Source: Candidatus Zixiibacteriota bacterium
GTDB taxonomy: Bacteria > Zixibacteria > MSB-5A5 > RBG-16-43-9
Direction of reading: 5' to 3'
Assembly (NCBI GenBank): GCA_030692925.1
Contig: JAUYBY010000057.1
Span: forward strand, 1 to 51,975
DNA: 51,975 nucleotides
Shown here: positions 33,346 through 41,634 of the stretch, piece by piece
Position numbering within the stretch: position 1 is the first letter of the stretch
How the letters are laid out: each line of letters opens with the position of its first letter
Translations under genes and position numbers: made by a program
The notes under the pieces: generated by a model
The model's input: only the letters and a program-made list of their open reading frames with translations
Told to the model about the DNA's origin: nothing
Database searches by the model: none

Positions 33346-34167
33346 ATGAATTTTTATGAGAGGTTGATGCAGTTAGACCGGAGATGGATCTATTTAGGGG
33401 TAGCTATCGCAGTAACCATACCGGTTCTGGCACCCTTTAAAGTTCCAGTTTATATCACACCGGAGGCCAAAGCAGTCTACGAGTTCGTGGAGAACACCAA
33501 GCCAGGGGAGATAATCTTTCTGGCTATAGATTATGACCCCAATGCTATGGCGGAATTACATCCTATGGCAAGAACCATAATGAGACAATCCTTTTCCAGA
33601 GGGATAAGACTTATAATCTCAGCTTTGTCTCAGAATGGACCCGGTATGGCAGAACAACTGATCTCGCAGATCTCCAAGGAATACAATAAAAAGAATGGGA
33701 TGGATTATGTCTATTTAGGATATAAGCCGTATCCTGGGATTACCATCCTGGCTATGGGTCAGAATTTCCGCATTCCATTCCCCACCGATTATTATGGCAC
33801 ACCTTTGGACTCTTTACCGATGATGGATGGGGTAAGAAACTATGACGATGTAAAAGGGATAATCTCCATTGTCGCAGGGAACATAGCCGAATACTGGATA
33901 AACTATGCTAATGGACGTTATAAGGCGAAAGTGTTTTTTGGAGTAACCGGGGTTATGACTGCAGATTATTATCCTTTTCTTCAATCCGGACAGCTCCTCG
34001 GTCTCTTAGGTGGACTGAAAGGTGCTTCGGAATATGAGAGATTAGCTAAACAGGAAGGGGTAGCAACAGAGGGGATGAGCATTCAAACTGTGGCTCATTT
34101 AGTGGTCATCGCCTTTATCGTTGTTGGAAACATCGGATTTTTTATGTCCAAAAAGAAAAAAAGATAA
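33346..34167 (+). CDS. Module copy 2, gene C: double-anchored protein with soluble domain
   Basis: The protein has 273 residues and is the paralogue of the protein at 29922. It starts 'MNFYERLMQLDRRWIYLGVA', has 'GEIIFLAIDYDPNAMAELHPM', 'DYYGTPLDSLPMMDGVRNY' and 'PFLQSGQLLGLLGGLKGASEYE', and a C-terminal helix before a KKKKR tail. Compared with copies 1 and 3 the 'KTEDLP' box reads 'PLDSLP', so that short motif is the most diverged part. GGAGG precedes ATG 33346. Confidence 0.75.
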   Translation: MNFYERLMQLDRRWIYLGVAIAVTIPVLAPFKVPVYITPEAKAVYEFVENTKPGEIIFLAIDYDPNAMAELHPMARTIMRQSFSRGIRLIISALSQNGPGMAEQLISQISKEYNKKNGMDYVYLGYKPYPGITILAMGQNFRIPFPTDYYGTPLDSLPMMDGVRNYDDVKGIISIVAGNIAEYWINYANGRYKAKVFFGVTGVMTADYYPFLQSGQLLGLLGGLKGASEYERLAKQEGVATEGMSIQTVAHLVVIAFIVVGNIGFFMSKKKKR

Positions 34168-34178
34168 GGAGAATAGCG

Positions 34179-34817
34179 ATGGTTACAGATCTAAATACCG
34201 CCATTTGGAATACCTTAGCCGCATTTTTAACCTTTTGCATCTTCTCTTTTCTATATAAAGATAACCCCTTTTATAAGATCGCCGAGCACATTGTGGTGGG
34301 TGTCTCTGCCGGTTATTTTGCCGTGATCCTTTACTGGAACGGCCTGGTACCCAAACTCTGGAACCCGGTGGTAAAACAGGGGAAATGGTATTATCTGATC
34401 CCTGGATTGTTAGGGTTGATAATGTGGACCCGTTTTTCCAAGAAATATGCCTGGATCTCACGTTTTTCCATCTCCTTCTATATGGGGATCGCTACCGGAG
34501 TGGCAGTGCCTCTTTATATGCAAAACTTTGTGATCAGACAGCTAAGCTCAACTATGTTGCCAGTCCACTTTAAAAACTCAGTGGGATTTTTTAACCTTTT
34601 GATAATCGTGGGCGTCTTATGTGCCTTGATCTACTTCTTTTTCTCCAAGGAGCACAAGGGCGCTATGGGCTCAGCCGCCAGGGTGGGTATCTGGACCTTG
34701 ATGGTCGGTTTTGGCGCCGGATTCGGCTTGACCGTTATGGGCAGGGTGTCCCTGCTGATAGACAGGGTTATATTTTTGAAGAATTATTTTACATCGATTT
34801 TTGGTCATATCCTGTAA
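34179..34817 (+). CDS. Module copy 2, gene D: multi-pass membrane protein
   Basis: The protein has 212 residues and is the paralogue of the protein at 30779. 'FSFLYKDNPFYKIAEHIVVGVSAGY', 'LIYFFFSKEHKGAMG' and 'GFGAGFGLTVMGRVSLLIDRV' are conserved. In this copy the last motif has D in place of G (LLIDR against LLIGR). It is 28 bases before gene A of copy 3, so the copies are directly adjacent. Confidence 0.75.
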   Translation: MVTDLNTAIWNTLAAFLTFCIFSFLYKDNPFYKIAEHIVVGVSAGYFAVILYWNGLVPKLWNPVVKQGKWYYLIPGLLGLIMWTRFSKKYAWISRFSISFYMGIATGVAVPLYMQNFVIRQLSSTMLPVHFKNSVGFFNLLIIVGVLCALIYFFFSKEHKGAMGSAARVGIWTLMVGFGAGFGLTVMGRVSLLIDRVIFLKNYFTSIFGHIL

Positions 34818-34845
34818 TTTTGAAACTTATTGTGTTTGGTGACTG

Positions 34846-35721
34846 ATGAAAAGTTCTGCATTTCGCAAGCTTTTTAGCCTTTTTTCTTCATTAATTTTTC
34901 TCTTTTTGTTTTATTCTCCAGCTCAAGGAGCAGAGTCTTCTGCCCCAGCCTGGTTTGATAAAAATCGAGTCAATGTTTTCATAGTCCTGGCTTTGTTTTT
35001 CGCCTTTGTAATCTATTTCATAAATCGAGCCCAGAAGGGGAAATCGCTTTTCGTAAGAAGGATCCCAGGACTGGATGCCATAGAGGAAGCAGTGGGAAGG
35101 GCGACTGAGATGGGCAGGCCAATCCTTTATATCTCCGGGATAGAGGATATGGATAACCTGCAGACCGTTGCCAGCATGATAATCTTAGGAAACGTGGCGG
35201 AGATGGCCGCCGCTTATGAAGTCCCGCTTTTGGTTCCCGTGTGCCAGCCCTTCGTAGTGACAGTGGCTGAGGAATCAGTTAAACAGGGTTATGCCAAGGC
35301 AGGAAAACCAGAGGCCTATAACCCTAATAACGTCCGCTTCCTTACCAGCGAGCAGTTCGCCTACGCCAGCGGGGTTAACGGGATAATGCTCCGGGAAAAG
35401 CCTGCGGCAAATTTCATGTTCGGAAGTTTTTATGCTGAATCTCTGCTTATGGCAGAAACCGGCTTTTCAACTGGAGCCATTCAGGTAGCAGGGACAGCCA
35501 ACATTCACCAGCTCCCTTTCTTTGTGGTGGCTTGCGATTATACCCTGATCGGAGAGGAGCTTTTTGCAGCCTCAGCTTATTTATCCAAAGAACCTAAGCT
35601 CTTAGGAAGTCTAAAAGGCTCAGATTTAGCCAAATTGTTGATAATGATATATCTGGTGTTAGGAGTTTTGTTCGTGACTTTCGGGATAGACATATTCCTT
35701 CGCTGGGTTTTTGTCCAGTAG
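34846..35721 (+). CDS. Module copy 3, gene A: DUF6754-like domain without FN3
   Basis: The protein has 291 residues. A signal-like helix (about 10-25, ending AQGAES) is followed almost at once by a transmembrane helix (residues about 45-62, FIVLALFFAFVIYFI), then the shared domain with 'AIEEAVGRATEMGRPILYISGI' and 'ACDYTLIGEELFAASAYLSKEP', and a C-terminal helix. The FN3 domain of copies 1 and 2 is missing, about 100 residues shorter. Shine-Dalgarno pairing is weak. Confidence 0.75.
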   Translation: MKSSAFRKLFSLFSSLIFLFLFYSPAQGAESSAPAWFDKNRVNVFIVLALFFAFVIYFINRAQKGKSLFVRRIPGLDAIEEAVGRATEMGRPILYISGIEDMDNLQTVASMIILGNVAEMAAAYEVPLLVPVCQPFVVTVAEESVKQGYAKAGKPEAYNPNNVRFLTSEQFAYASGVNGIMLREKPAANFMFGSFYAESLLMAETGFSTGAIQVAGTANIHQLPFFVVACDYTLIGEELFAASAYLSKEPKLLGSLKGSDLAKLLIMIYLVLGVLFVTFGIDIFLRWVFVQ

Positions 35722-35730
35722 AGGAGAAAG

Positions 35731-35793
35731 GTAGCGGAGGTCTTTAGATCTCCATGTGGCAAGAAAAGATGGAAGGCTGAAGCCTTCCGCTAC
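35731..35793. repeat. Dispersed repeat, family A (GTAGCGGA...TCCGCTAC)
   Basis: The outer ends GTAGCGGAGG and CCTTCCGCTAC are inverted. The inner hairpins are GGTCTTTAGATC and GGAAGGCTGAAGCCTTCC. It ends ten bases before the start of the next gene, leaving no Shine-Dalgarno in front of it. Confidence 0.8.
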
Positions 35794-35802
35794 AAAAAAA
35801 CT

Positions 35803-36447
35803 ATGAAAGGTTCATTTTTAATCTTATTACTCTCAACTTTATCCATCGGTTTTTTTCATTCCTTAGCTCCGGACCACTGGGTTCCTTTTGTGATGATTGG
35901 AAGGTCATCCAACTGGTCTAAAAGGAAACTGACCTGGGTGACCTTTTTGTCCGGAATCGGCCATGTTGGCTCCTCAATCTTACTCGGAAGTGTCGGAATA
36001 TTATTAGGCTTAACCCTTTCAAAATTGAAAAGCCTAGAAAGTTCCAGAGGCCAGATCGCTCTTTACCTTTTAATCGGTTTTGGAGTTGCTTATGCCCTAT
36101 GGGGGTTAAGGCAAGCAAAAAAACATAATCACCATCACCATCTGAATGAAAAGTTGGCTCACAAGAAGGCGATAACCGTCTGGGCTTTGATGGCAATATT
36201 TGTCTTAGGACCCTGTGAGCCTTTGATTCCGTTGATGTTTTTAGCCACCCAGTTTGGCTGGAAAGGCATCTGGGGAATCTCAATTGCCTTTTCGATTGTA
36301 ACAATTTTTATGATGATAACCCAGACCCTTTTAGCTTATTCCGGAGTTAAATTGATAAAGACTGATTTCGCGGAAAAGTATACCCATTCGATTGCGGGTG
36401 CAGTTATTGCTTTGACCGGAGTGTTTGTTTTGTTTTTAGGGATTTGA
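35803..36447 (+). CDS. Nickel/cobalt transporter-like (HupE/NicO-type) membrane protein
   Basis: The protein has 214 residues and about six helices. 'FFHSLAPDHWVPFV' near residues 18-31 is an HxxxxDH-type motif of nickel/cobalt transporters, and a histidine-rich loop (HNHHHH, about residues 107-112) may bind metal. The later 'LGPCEPLIPLMF' is also a family-like feature. It interrupts the third module between genes A and B. No Shine-Dalgarno is visible, since the family A repeat ends just before the ATG. The link to larE is only a nickel theme. Confidence 0.65.
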   Translation: MKGSFLILLLSTLSIGFFHSLAPDHWVPFVMIGRSSNWSKRKLTWVTFLSGIGHVGSSILLGSVGILLGLTLSKLKSLESSRGQIALYLLIGFGVAYALWGLRQAKKHNHHHHLNEKLAHKKAITVWALMAIFVLGPCEPLIPLMFLATQFGWKGIWGISIAFSIVTIFMMITQTLLAYSGVKLIKTDFAEKYTHSIAGAVIALTGVFVLFLGI

Positions 36448-36448
36448 T

Positions 36449-36566
36449 GTAGGGGAGGTCTTCAGACCTCCATTTATTCAGGCACGTGGAAGGCTGAAGT
36501 CTTCGCCAGGATCCTGTGGACAAGACCTTGTCCGAATTTGGATCCATAGGAACGGCCTTCCGCTAC
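36449..36566. repeat. Family A repeat with nested insertion
   Basis: Starts GTAGGGGAGGTC at 36449 and ends CCTTCCGCTAC at 36566. The GGAAGGCTGAAG...GGCCTTCC hairpin carries extra sequence at its tip, with TCGCCAGGATCCTGTGGAC and a second GGATCC, about 50 bases in all. Confidence 0.7.
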
Positions 36567-36746
36567 GAAAAAAACACAAGATGGTAGAACAGACATTTCC
36601 TACGGATCCGTTTCTCGGACTTGTCTGTTCGGCAGGGTCAGAGAGCAAAGCCTGGCGCCCTACGGGCGGGCTGGCTCGTAGCCACAGGAATGTCTGACCT
36701 ACCAGAGTGGACAGCCACGAGGGCTATCCCTACTAAAGAAGGATAC
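36567..36746. repeat. Hairpin-rich spacer, GGTAG...CTACC element
   Basis: GGTAGAACAGACA (from about 36582) and TGTCTGACCTACC (to about 36702) are imperfectly inverted. The inside carries TTTCCTACGGATCCGTTTCT, as in the family B insertions. The other half of the spacer is GC-rich sequence with a GCCCTACGGGC palindrome. Confidence 0.5.
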
Positions 36747-37361
36747 ATGCGTAGAGAAGTCCCTGTAATAATCTGTTTTTTAGCTGGAGCTCTTTTTATC
36801 GGGAACTATTTTTCCCCTAAGCTTCAGCCTGTTGCTCAAGTGGTTAATCAATGGGCTATAATTTGCATTGCCTTTGCCTATGTCTTAGGTGTTGCCAACA
36901 TCTTCAGGATAAATTATCAGGTGATAACCAGAAAGGGAAAAGATTGGATTTATAAGGTAGTTTTAATAGTCGGACTTATCTTGATGATCTATCTGGGGAT
37001 TTTCAGGGGAGTCAAAGAGGGAACAGCCTTCAACTGGGTTTTTATGAACGCCATTTATCCTATGCAAGCAACTATGTTTGCCCTTTTAGCCTTTTATATA
37101 GCGTCAGCCGCATTCAGGGCTTTCAGGATAAGGTCCTGGGAAGCAGCTTTATTAGGAATCACTGCTGTTTTAGTGATGATCGGAAGGGTGCCATTGGGTG
37201 AAGCTGTCTGGAAAGAGTTCCCACCTTTTACCGAATGGATTATGAACGTGCCACAACTGGCAGCAAAAAGAGCCATAATGATAGGAGCGGCCCTTGGTGC
37301 TATCTCCACCGGCTTGAAAGTCTTGATCGGATTGGAGAAAACTTATATGGGCGGAGAGTGA
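36747..37361 (+). CDS. Module copy 3, gene B: multi-pass membrane protein
   Basis: I place the start at ATG 36747 (MRREVP), where the two paralogues start and with AGAAGG a few bases before; the longer open frame upstream runs through a repeat. The protein has about 204 residues and five to six helices. 'IYPMQATMFALLAFYIASAAFRAFRIR' and the end 'AAKRAIMIGAALGAISTGLKVLIGLEKTYMGG' are conserved with 29252 and 32669. It is separated from gene A by the transporter-like gene. Confidence 0.75.
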   Translation: MRREVPVIICFLAGALFIGNYFSPKLQPVAQVVNQWAIICIAFAYVLGVANIFRINYQVITRKGKDWIYKVVLIVGLILMIYLGIFRGVKEGTAFNWVFMNAIYPMQATMFALLAFYIASAAFRAFRIRSWEAALLGITAVLVMIGRVPLGEAVWKEFPPFTEWIMNVPQLAAKRAIMIGAALGAISTGLKVLIGLEKTYMGGE

Positions 37362-37574
37362 TTTTTATATGAGGTCTTCGAATCAGTGGAAGTTATCGGT
37401 CGGGCAAAGGTGCCCGACCTACGTAGCTGGATTTGTAGTTGCTCGATTTATCGAGCATCAAGCCCAATGAATTGGGCAACTACCTTGAAGCAGTCGTAGG
37501 CGTCCGCCTGAGGCGGACCAGCCCAGTCCAGGATGGATCCATTCGGACTAAACGAGTTTATCAGAAGTTCCTTT
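37362..37574. repeat. Hairpin and family C spacer
   Basis: Contains GGTCGGGCAAAGGTGCCCGACC (about 37399-37420), family C (37435-37483; GTAGTTGC ends with inner hairpins GCTCGATTTATCGAGC and CCCAATGAATTGGG) and GTCCGCCTGAGGCGGAC (about 37502-37518). It lies between genes B and C of copy 3, unlike the 22- and 50-base gaps of copies 1 and 2. Confidence 0.75.
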
Positions 37575-38411
37575 ATGAGAAACTTTTTCGAAAAACTTGA
37601 AAAGTTAGACCGCAGGGTGATCTTTATCTTTGTAGCGATTGCCCTGATATTACCTTTATTTTTCCCTTTGAATATCAAGTTCTCAGTCACCCCTCCGGTT
37701 AAAAGCTTCTATGATACTATAGAATCTTTACCTCCAGGCTCAAAAGTCCTTTTAAGCGCAGATTACGACCCTGGCTCTATGCCCGAGCTCTGGCCTATGC
37801 ACCTGGCAGCACTCAGGCAGATGTGCAAAAGAAACATCAAGATAATCTCCACCCAGCTCTGGGCAACTGGCTCTCCTTTAGCTGAAAGGGCCTTTAACCT
37901 GGTAGCAGTTGGTGAGTATCACAAACAGTATGGGATTGATTTTGTGAATTTAGGTTTTAAGGAGGGTCGGGAGGTGGTGATGGTCTCAATGGGGAATTCA
38001 ATCCCCCAGACTTTTCCAGCAGATTATCATGGTAACAAGACCGAAGACCTGCCCATTATGAAAGGTGTAAAAAACTTCAGCGACTTAGCTATGATCGTTA
38101 ATATCTCCGGCGGCCTTCCCGGAACAAAGGAATGGGTATTGCAGGTTGTGTCCCGTTATCACATAAAGCTTGTCTCAGGCTGTACTGCAGTAGCCGCCCC
38201 GGAGTTTTACCCTTATCTACAATCCGGACAGTTAGTGGGACTTTTAGGCGGAATGAAAGGCGCAGCCGAATACGAGCAGATGGTTGGCGTTACTGGATTG
38301 GGTAAGAGGGGAATGGATTCACAGTCCGTAGCTCATCTGGTGATCTTTTTCTTCATCATCATAGGCAATATCGCTTATTTTTCAATGAAATTGATGAAAA
38401 AGGAGAAATAG
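37575..38411 (+). CDS. Module copy 3, gene C: double-anchored protein with soluble domain
   Basis: I place the start at ATG 37575 (MRNFFEKLEKLDRR), in line with the two paralogues; an upstream in-frame ATG at 37533 reads out of repeat DNA. The protein has 278 residues. 'GSKVLLSADYDPGSMPELWPM', 'DYHGNKTEDLPIMKGVKNF' and 'PYLQSGQLVGLLGGMKGAAEYE' match copy 1 most closely. An N-terminal helix and a C-terminal helix before KLMKKEK are conserved. Only weak Shine-Dalgarno pairing is seen. Confidence 0.75.
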   Translation: MRNFFEKLEKLDRRVIFIFVAIALILPLFFPLNIKFSVTPPVKSFYDTIESLPPGSKVLLSADYDPGSMPELWPMHLAALRQMCKRNIKIISTQLWATGSPLAERAFNLVAVGEYHKQYGIDFVNLGFKEGREVVMVSMGNSIPQTFPADYHGNKTEDLPIMKGVKNFSDLAMIVNISGGLPGTKEWVLQVVSRYHIKLVSGCTAVAAPEFYPYLQSGQLVGLLGGMKGAAEYEQMVGVTGLGKRGMDSQSVAHLVIFFFIIIGNIAYFSMKLMKKEK

Positions 38412-38417
38412 TAGAAC

Positions 38418-39095
38418 ATGCCTTCATCTGAATTAATCGGTACCTGGGTTGCCGCAGGCCTGACCTTATTCTGTTTTAGCTTCCTGTATAAGGATAATCC
38501 CTTCTATAAATTTGCTGAGCATCTCTATGTAGGGATCTCTGCCGGCTACTGGGTCTCTATGGAATATCACAATGTGTTCAGGCCCAATCTGTGGGACCCT
38601 TTGATGAGGCTTGACTTGAATATCCTTTTCTCCTTCCCCCGGGCCGGGTTTGCCTTTATGTGGCAGTCTTTAATATTGATAATTCCTTTTGCCTTCGGGA
38701 TTTTATTTTTTACCCGGTTTACCAAAAATTTTGCCTGGCTTTCCCGCTGGTCTATGGCTTTAATCATCGGAATTTTCGCCGGGATAGCTATCATAGGATA
38801 TAGCACTGGTGACTTAATCCTTCAGATCCGCGCCAATTTGCTACCCTTATGGACCGGCAACTGGCTCTCTTCTTTGAATAACATCCTTCTGACCATCGGG
38901 GTTCTCACCTCTTTAATCTATTTTTTCTTCTCCAAAGAGCACAAAGGCGCCTTAGGGGCTGGAGCCAAAGTCGGCATCTGGTTTCTGATGATCTCCTTTG
39001 GCGCCTCCTTCGGGTATACGGTTATGTCCCGTATGTCTCTTCTTATCGGCAGGATCTATTTCATATTCGGCGAGTGGCTCGGTTTGATAAAATGA
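38418..39095 (+). CDS. Module copy 3, gene D: multi-pass membrane protein
   Basis: The protein has 225 residues, the longest of the three D proteins. It carries an extra hydrophobic stretch near residues 65-90 (FPRAGFAFMWQSLILIIPF). 'FSFLYKDNPFYKFAEHLYVGISAGYW', 'LIYFFFSKEHKGALG' and 'SFGASFGYTVMSRMSLLIGRIYF' are conserved with 30779 and 34179. It starts six bases after gene C and is followed by a terminator. Confidence 0.75.
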   Translation: MPSSELIGTWVAAGLTLFCFSFLYKDNPFYKFAEHLYVGISAGYWVSMEYHNVFRPNLWDPLMRLDLNILFSFPRAGFAFMWQSLILIIPFAFGILFFTRFTKNFAWLSRWSMALIIGIFAGIAIIGYSTGDLILQIRANLLPLWTGNWLSSLNNILLTIGVLTSLIYFFFSKEHKGALGAGAKVGIWFLMISFGASFGYTVMSRMSLLIGRIYFIFGEWLGLIK

Positions 39096-39127
39096 AAAAG
39101 CCCCCAAAATCTTGAGGGCTTTTTTTC
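39096..39127 (+). terminator. Rho-independent terminator after the membrane module
   Basis: AAAAGCCC (39096-39103) pairs with GGGCTTTT (39116-39123), followed by TTT. It lies directly after the D3 stop and is followed by the convergent lipoprotein gene. Confidence 0.85.
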
Positions 39128-39149
39128 TTCAAAATCCTTAAGTATAATA

Positions 39150-40859
39150 TTATTTTTTCTTGAACAGGGTGGAGCTTAAAGCAACTTTCTTGGTCAAGAC
39201 CATTCCTCCGCCTCTGGGGTCATTGTCAGTAACTGAAATTGTAGCGCTCTTGATGGTGGTGTCAGTTGGTGCATTAAAGAACAAGCCAGAGGATTCTCCA
39301 TAGCCATTGGTTATACTGGGTGAGCCAGTGATCGTGCCTGACGAGGCAGTCGCAGAAAGGGAATGACCGCCCAAGGGGTTACCTGAACGATCCTTTATTA
39401 AAACGGTGAAAGGCTCAGTAGTTCCGTACATCACAGAAGCCACTATATCTATAAGACAATTTTTGTAATAGGCAAAACCGGTCAGGAAATTTACTTGAAC
39501 TGTAGCTGAAGACCAGTCTGCTTTGGCAGTCAGGTTAGAGACCGCGCCTATTCCATCATCCGGTGAAACCGGGGAATAATCCCGGGTCAATATCTGGCTC
39601 ACCAGCTCGGTCTCAAAAAGCGAAGCATTTATTCCATCCTGAGTAGTCCCGGAAGCACAGGTTCCGAAATCCGTCTCCATCTTAACCTGTGTTCCCCCTA
39701 CCACAAAATTCCCATTCAGATCCACAACCCTGATGATTACGTCCCCTTTTGATACCCCATCTGCCACAAGAGAAAGAGGATAGGTCAGGAATGTGGTCGT
39801 ATCTGGTGGACCCGAGACGATGATTAGGACGGTGTTGGACACAGTCCCTCCAGCAGTCGAGGCGTAAACATATGCTAACCCATCGTTTCTGGGCTCGCCC
39901 GAATGATAGACTGATGTGGCTAATCCGCCGGAAGTTATAGCATAGGCATCCACCATCCCTTCCTCTGTTCCAAAATAGACTGCGGTACTATTCTGAACCG
40001 GATTTCCGTAGATATCGTCTACCATCGCTAAGACCTCAGAGGTAACATTCACGACATCCCATCCCCGGATATTCAAAGGCTTTGCTCCTAAGGAGAGATA
40101 AGCTGGAGGACCGGCATTAATGGCCACCCGGGTGACATTGGAAAAAATGGTTCCTGCTTCAGCTCTCAGCTCTACTGTTCCTGAGATGGTACCGCTATTC
40201 AAGGTCACTACTGCCTGGCCTGACTCCATGGTGTAAGCAGTATCCGGACCATAACCTTTATTCTCAAGATTTTCTCCTCCATCCGGACCATTTAAAATCC
40301 TGAAAATTATTTGCTTCCCAGCACCTACTTTATTTCCCAACGAATCATATCCAGTTGCCACCAAAACTGCTGATTCAATTCCTCCAGTCCCTTTAACCTG
40401 AATTGAAGGCCTGAGCGTGTTGAATTCTATGCTGGCAATCGTGCCGCTGGAACCAGATCCAGGGGAAGTTACGCGCAAAGTCGTGGTCAGGCTGTCCCCG
40501 CTGGTAAGTTTTGCTTTCAAAGTGACTGTGCCGGTATCTGAAGATACGAAATAGGAAGAGGCAGTTCCCGAAGTGTCAGTCATGTCATAAACATCTCTGA
40601 AGGAGCCTAAGGATGCAGGTGAGGCTGAGAAATTAACCCGCACGTTATTATAGGGGTTATTATCCTGATCCGTCACTTTTGCCTGGACTAAGCTTGAATC
40701 TCCTGTTTGCATAGAGGTTTTAAGGGCAGTGAATGTTTTCAAAACCGTTTGAGTGCCCGAGGTGGGAGAGGTAGAATTTTTCTTACACCCGGAAATGAGA
40801 AGAACCATAACCAAGGCTACAAAAATTACCCCGAAAACAAAAAAAGCTTTGTTCCTCAT
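39150..40859 (-). CDS. Lipoprotein with Ig-like (Big_1/invasin-type) repeats
   Basis: About 569 residues. The N-terminal hydrophobic run ends in the lipobox LISGC, then KKNSTSPTSG. Repeats of about 100 residues contain 'VQAKVTDQDNNPYNNVRVNFSASPASLGSF' and 'GTASSYFVSSDTGTVTLKAKL', typical of bacterial Ig-like Big_1 domains, with at least three to four along the chain. I place the start at ATG 40859, five bases after AAAGGAG on the minus strand, rather than GTG 40865. It is an exported, lipid-anchored protein, probably adhesive or structural. It faces the membrane module convergently. Confidence 0.8.
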   Translation of the reverse strand: MRNKAFFVFGVIFVALVMVLLISGCKKNSTSPTSGTQTVLKTFTALKTSMQTGDSSLVQAKVTDQDNNPYNNVRVNFSASPASLGSFRDVYDMTDTSGTASSYFVSSDTGTVTLKAKLTSGDSLTTTLRVTSPGSGSSGTIASIEFNTLRPSIQVKGTGGIESAVLVATGYDSLGNKVGAGKQIIFRILNGPDGGENLENKGYGPDTAYTMESGQAVVTLNSGTISGTVELRAEAGTIFSNVTRVAINAGPPAYLSLGAKPLNIRGWDVVNVTSEVLAMVDDIYGNPVQNSTAVYFGTEEGMVDAYAITSGGLATSVYHSGEPRNDGLAYVYASTAGGTVSNTVLIIVSGPPDTTTFLTYPLSLVADGVSKGDVIIRVVDLNGNFVVGGTQVKMETDFGTCASGTTQDGINASLFETELVSQILTRDYSPVSPDDGIGAVSNLTAKADWSSATVQVNFLTGFAYYKNCLIDIVASVMYGTTEPFTVLIKDRSGNPLGGHSLSATASSGTITGSPSITNGYGESSGLFFNAPTDTTIKSATISVTDNDPRGGGMVLTKKVALSSTLFKKK

Positions 40860-41239
40860 AACCACTCCTTTAAATGATTGTTATTGTTTGAACTTTACTA
40901 AGTATTTTATCGGCAGGTTTGGATAAGAATTTAGGGGAAAAGAAGTATATCCCCTCTCCCTTCACGGGAGAGGGAAATTGTAGTTGCTCTATTCATCGAG
41001 CACTAAAATGCCCAGTGAATTGGGCAACTACGAAGAGATTTGTGTAGCGGAAACCTTTAGGTTTCCATCAAGTTGGTGGAAGGCTGAAGTCTTCGCCAGG
41101 ATCCTGCGGACAAGACCTTGAGGCCTTCCGCTACATCAGTGGTCGTCGGGTCCCCTGACCCGACGAAAAAGCCAAGGGGATTCATGAAGTAAAGGCAGGC
41201 TAAAATCCCAAGACCTTGAGACCTTACGCTCTGGTCAAC
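40860..41239. repeat. Repeat-rich intergenic region: family C, family A with insertion, GTCGGG hairpin
   Basis: CCCTCTCCC...GGGAGAGGG (about 40953-40976) is a palindrome. Family C spans 40980-41031, and family A spans 41044-41134 with extra GGATCC-containing sequence at its second hairpin. CGTCGGGTCCCCTGACCC-type hairpin lies near 41146-41165. No gene is seen in these 380 bases. Confidence 0.75.
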
Positions 41240-41593
41240 CTAAATCACCAGAAGCTCGGCTATCTTCTCTTTCAGCTCGGCTAAATTGGAGGATTTGATC
41301 AGGTAGGCATCTGCAATCCAGGAGGAGAAGTCCGACTTGAAAGTCTCGTAAGCCGAATTCAAGACCACCGGCAGGTCTTTATTGAATTCCTTTATCTTTT
41401 TCAGCACCTCTAAGCCGTGGAGTTTCTTTATCTTTATATCCAGAACCACCAGGTCCGGAAGATTCTTTTTGGTAAGCAAGACCGCTTCTTCCCCATCCAT
41501 AGTGCTCATAACCTCGTACCCCTCATCCTGAAGTTCCTCTTGGTAGAGTTCTAAAAGATGAGGCTCATCTTCTACTAACAAAATTTTGTACAT
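41240..41593 (-). CDS. Single-domain response regulator
   Basis: The protein has 117 residues from ATG 41593, which is preceded by GAGGGG; the longer open frame adds no conserved residues. 'ILLVEDEPHLLELYQEEL' holds the acidic pocket, D52 ('VVLDIKIKK') is the phospho-acceptor, and S80 and K100 ('LIKSS') are the switch residues. No output domain is present, as in CheY-like or relay proteins. It lies 41 bases after a repeat protein and two genes from a sensor kinase, a likely partner. Confidence 0.88.
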   Translation of the reverse strand: MYKILLVEDEPHLLELYQEELQDEGYEVMSTMDGEEAVLLTKKNLPDLVVLDIKIKKLHGLEVLKKIKEFNKDLPVVLNSAYETFKSDFSSWIADAYLIKSSNLAELKEKIAELLVI

Positions 41594-41634
41594 AAAACCC
41601 CTCATCAATTTGCCAGACAATAGTTACAGAATTT

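Noticed and set aside
34183-34461. Minus-strand open frame of 92 codons in module copy 2
   Set aside because: It is antisense to gene D, whose protein has two conserved paralogues; the product is basic and has no family features.
36621-36746. N-terminal extension of module gene B3
   Set aside because: The extra 42 residues are translated from a hairpin-rich repeat, and both paralogues start at the MRR motif; the start at 36747 has a better ribosome-binding site.
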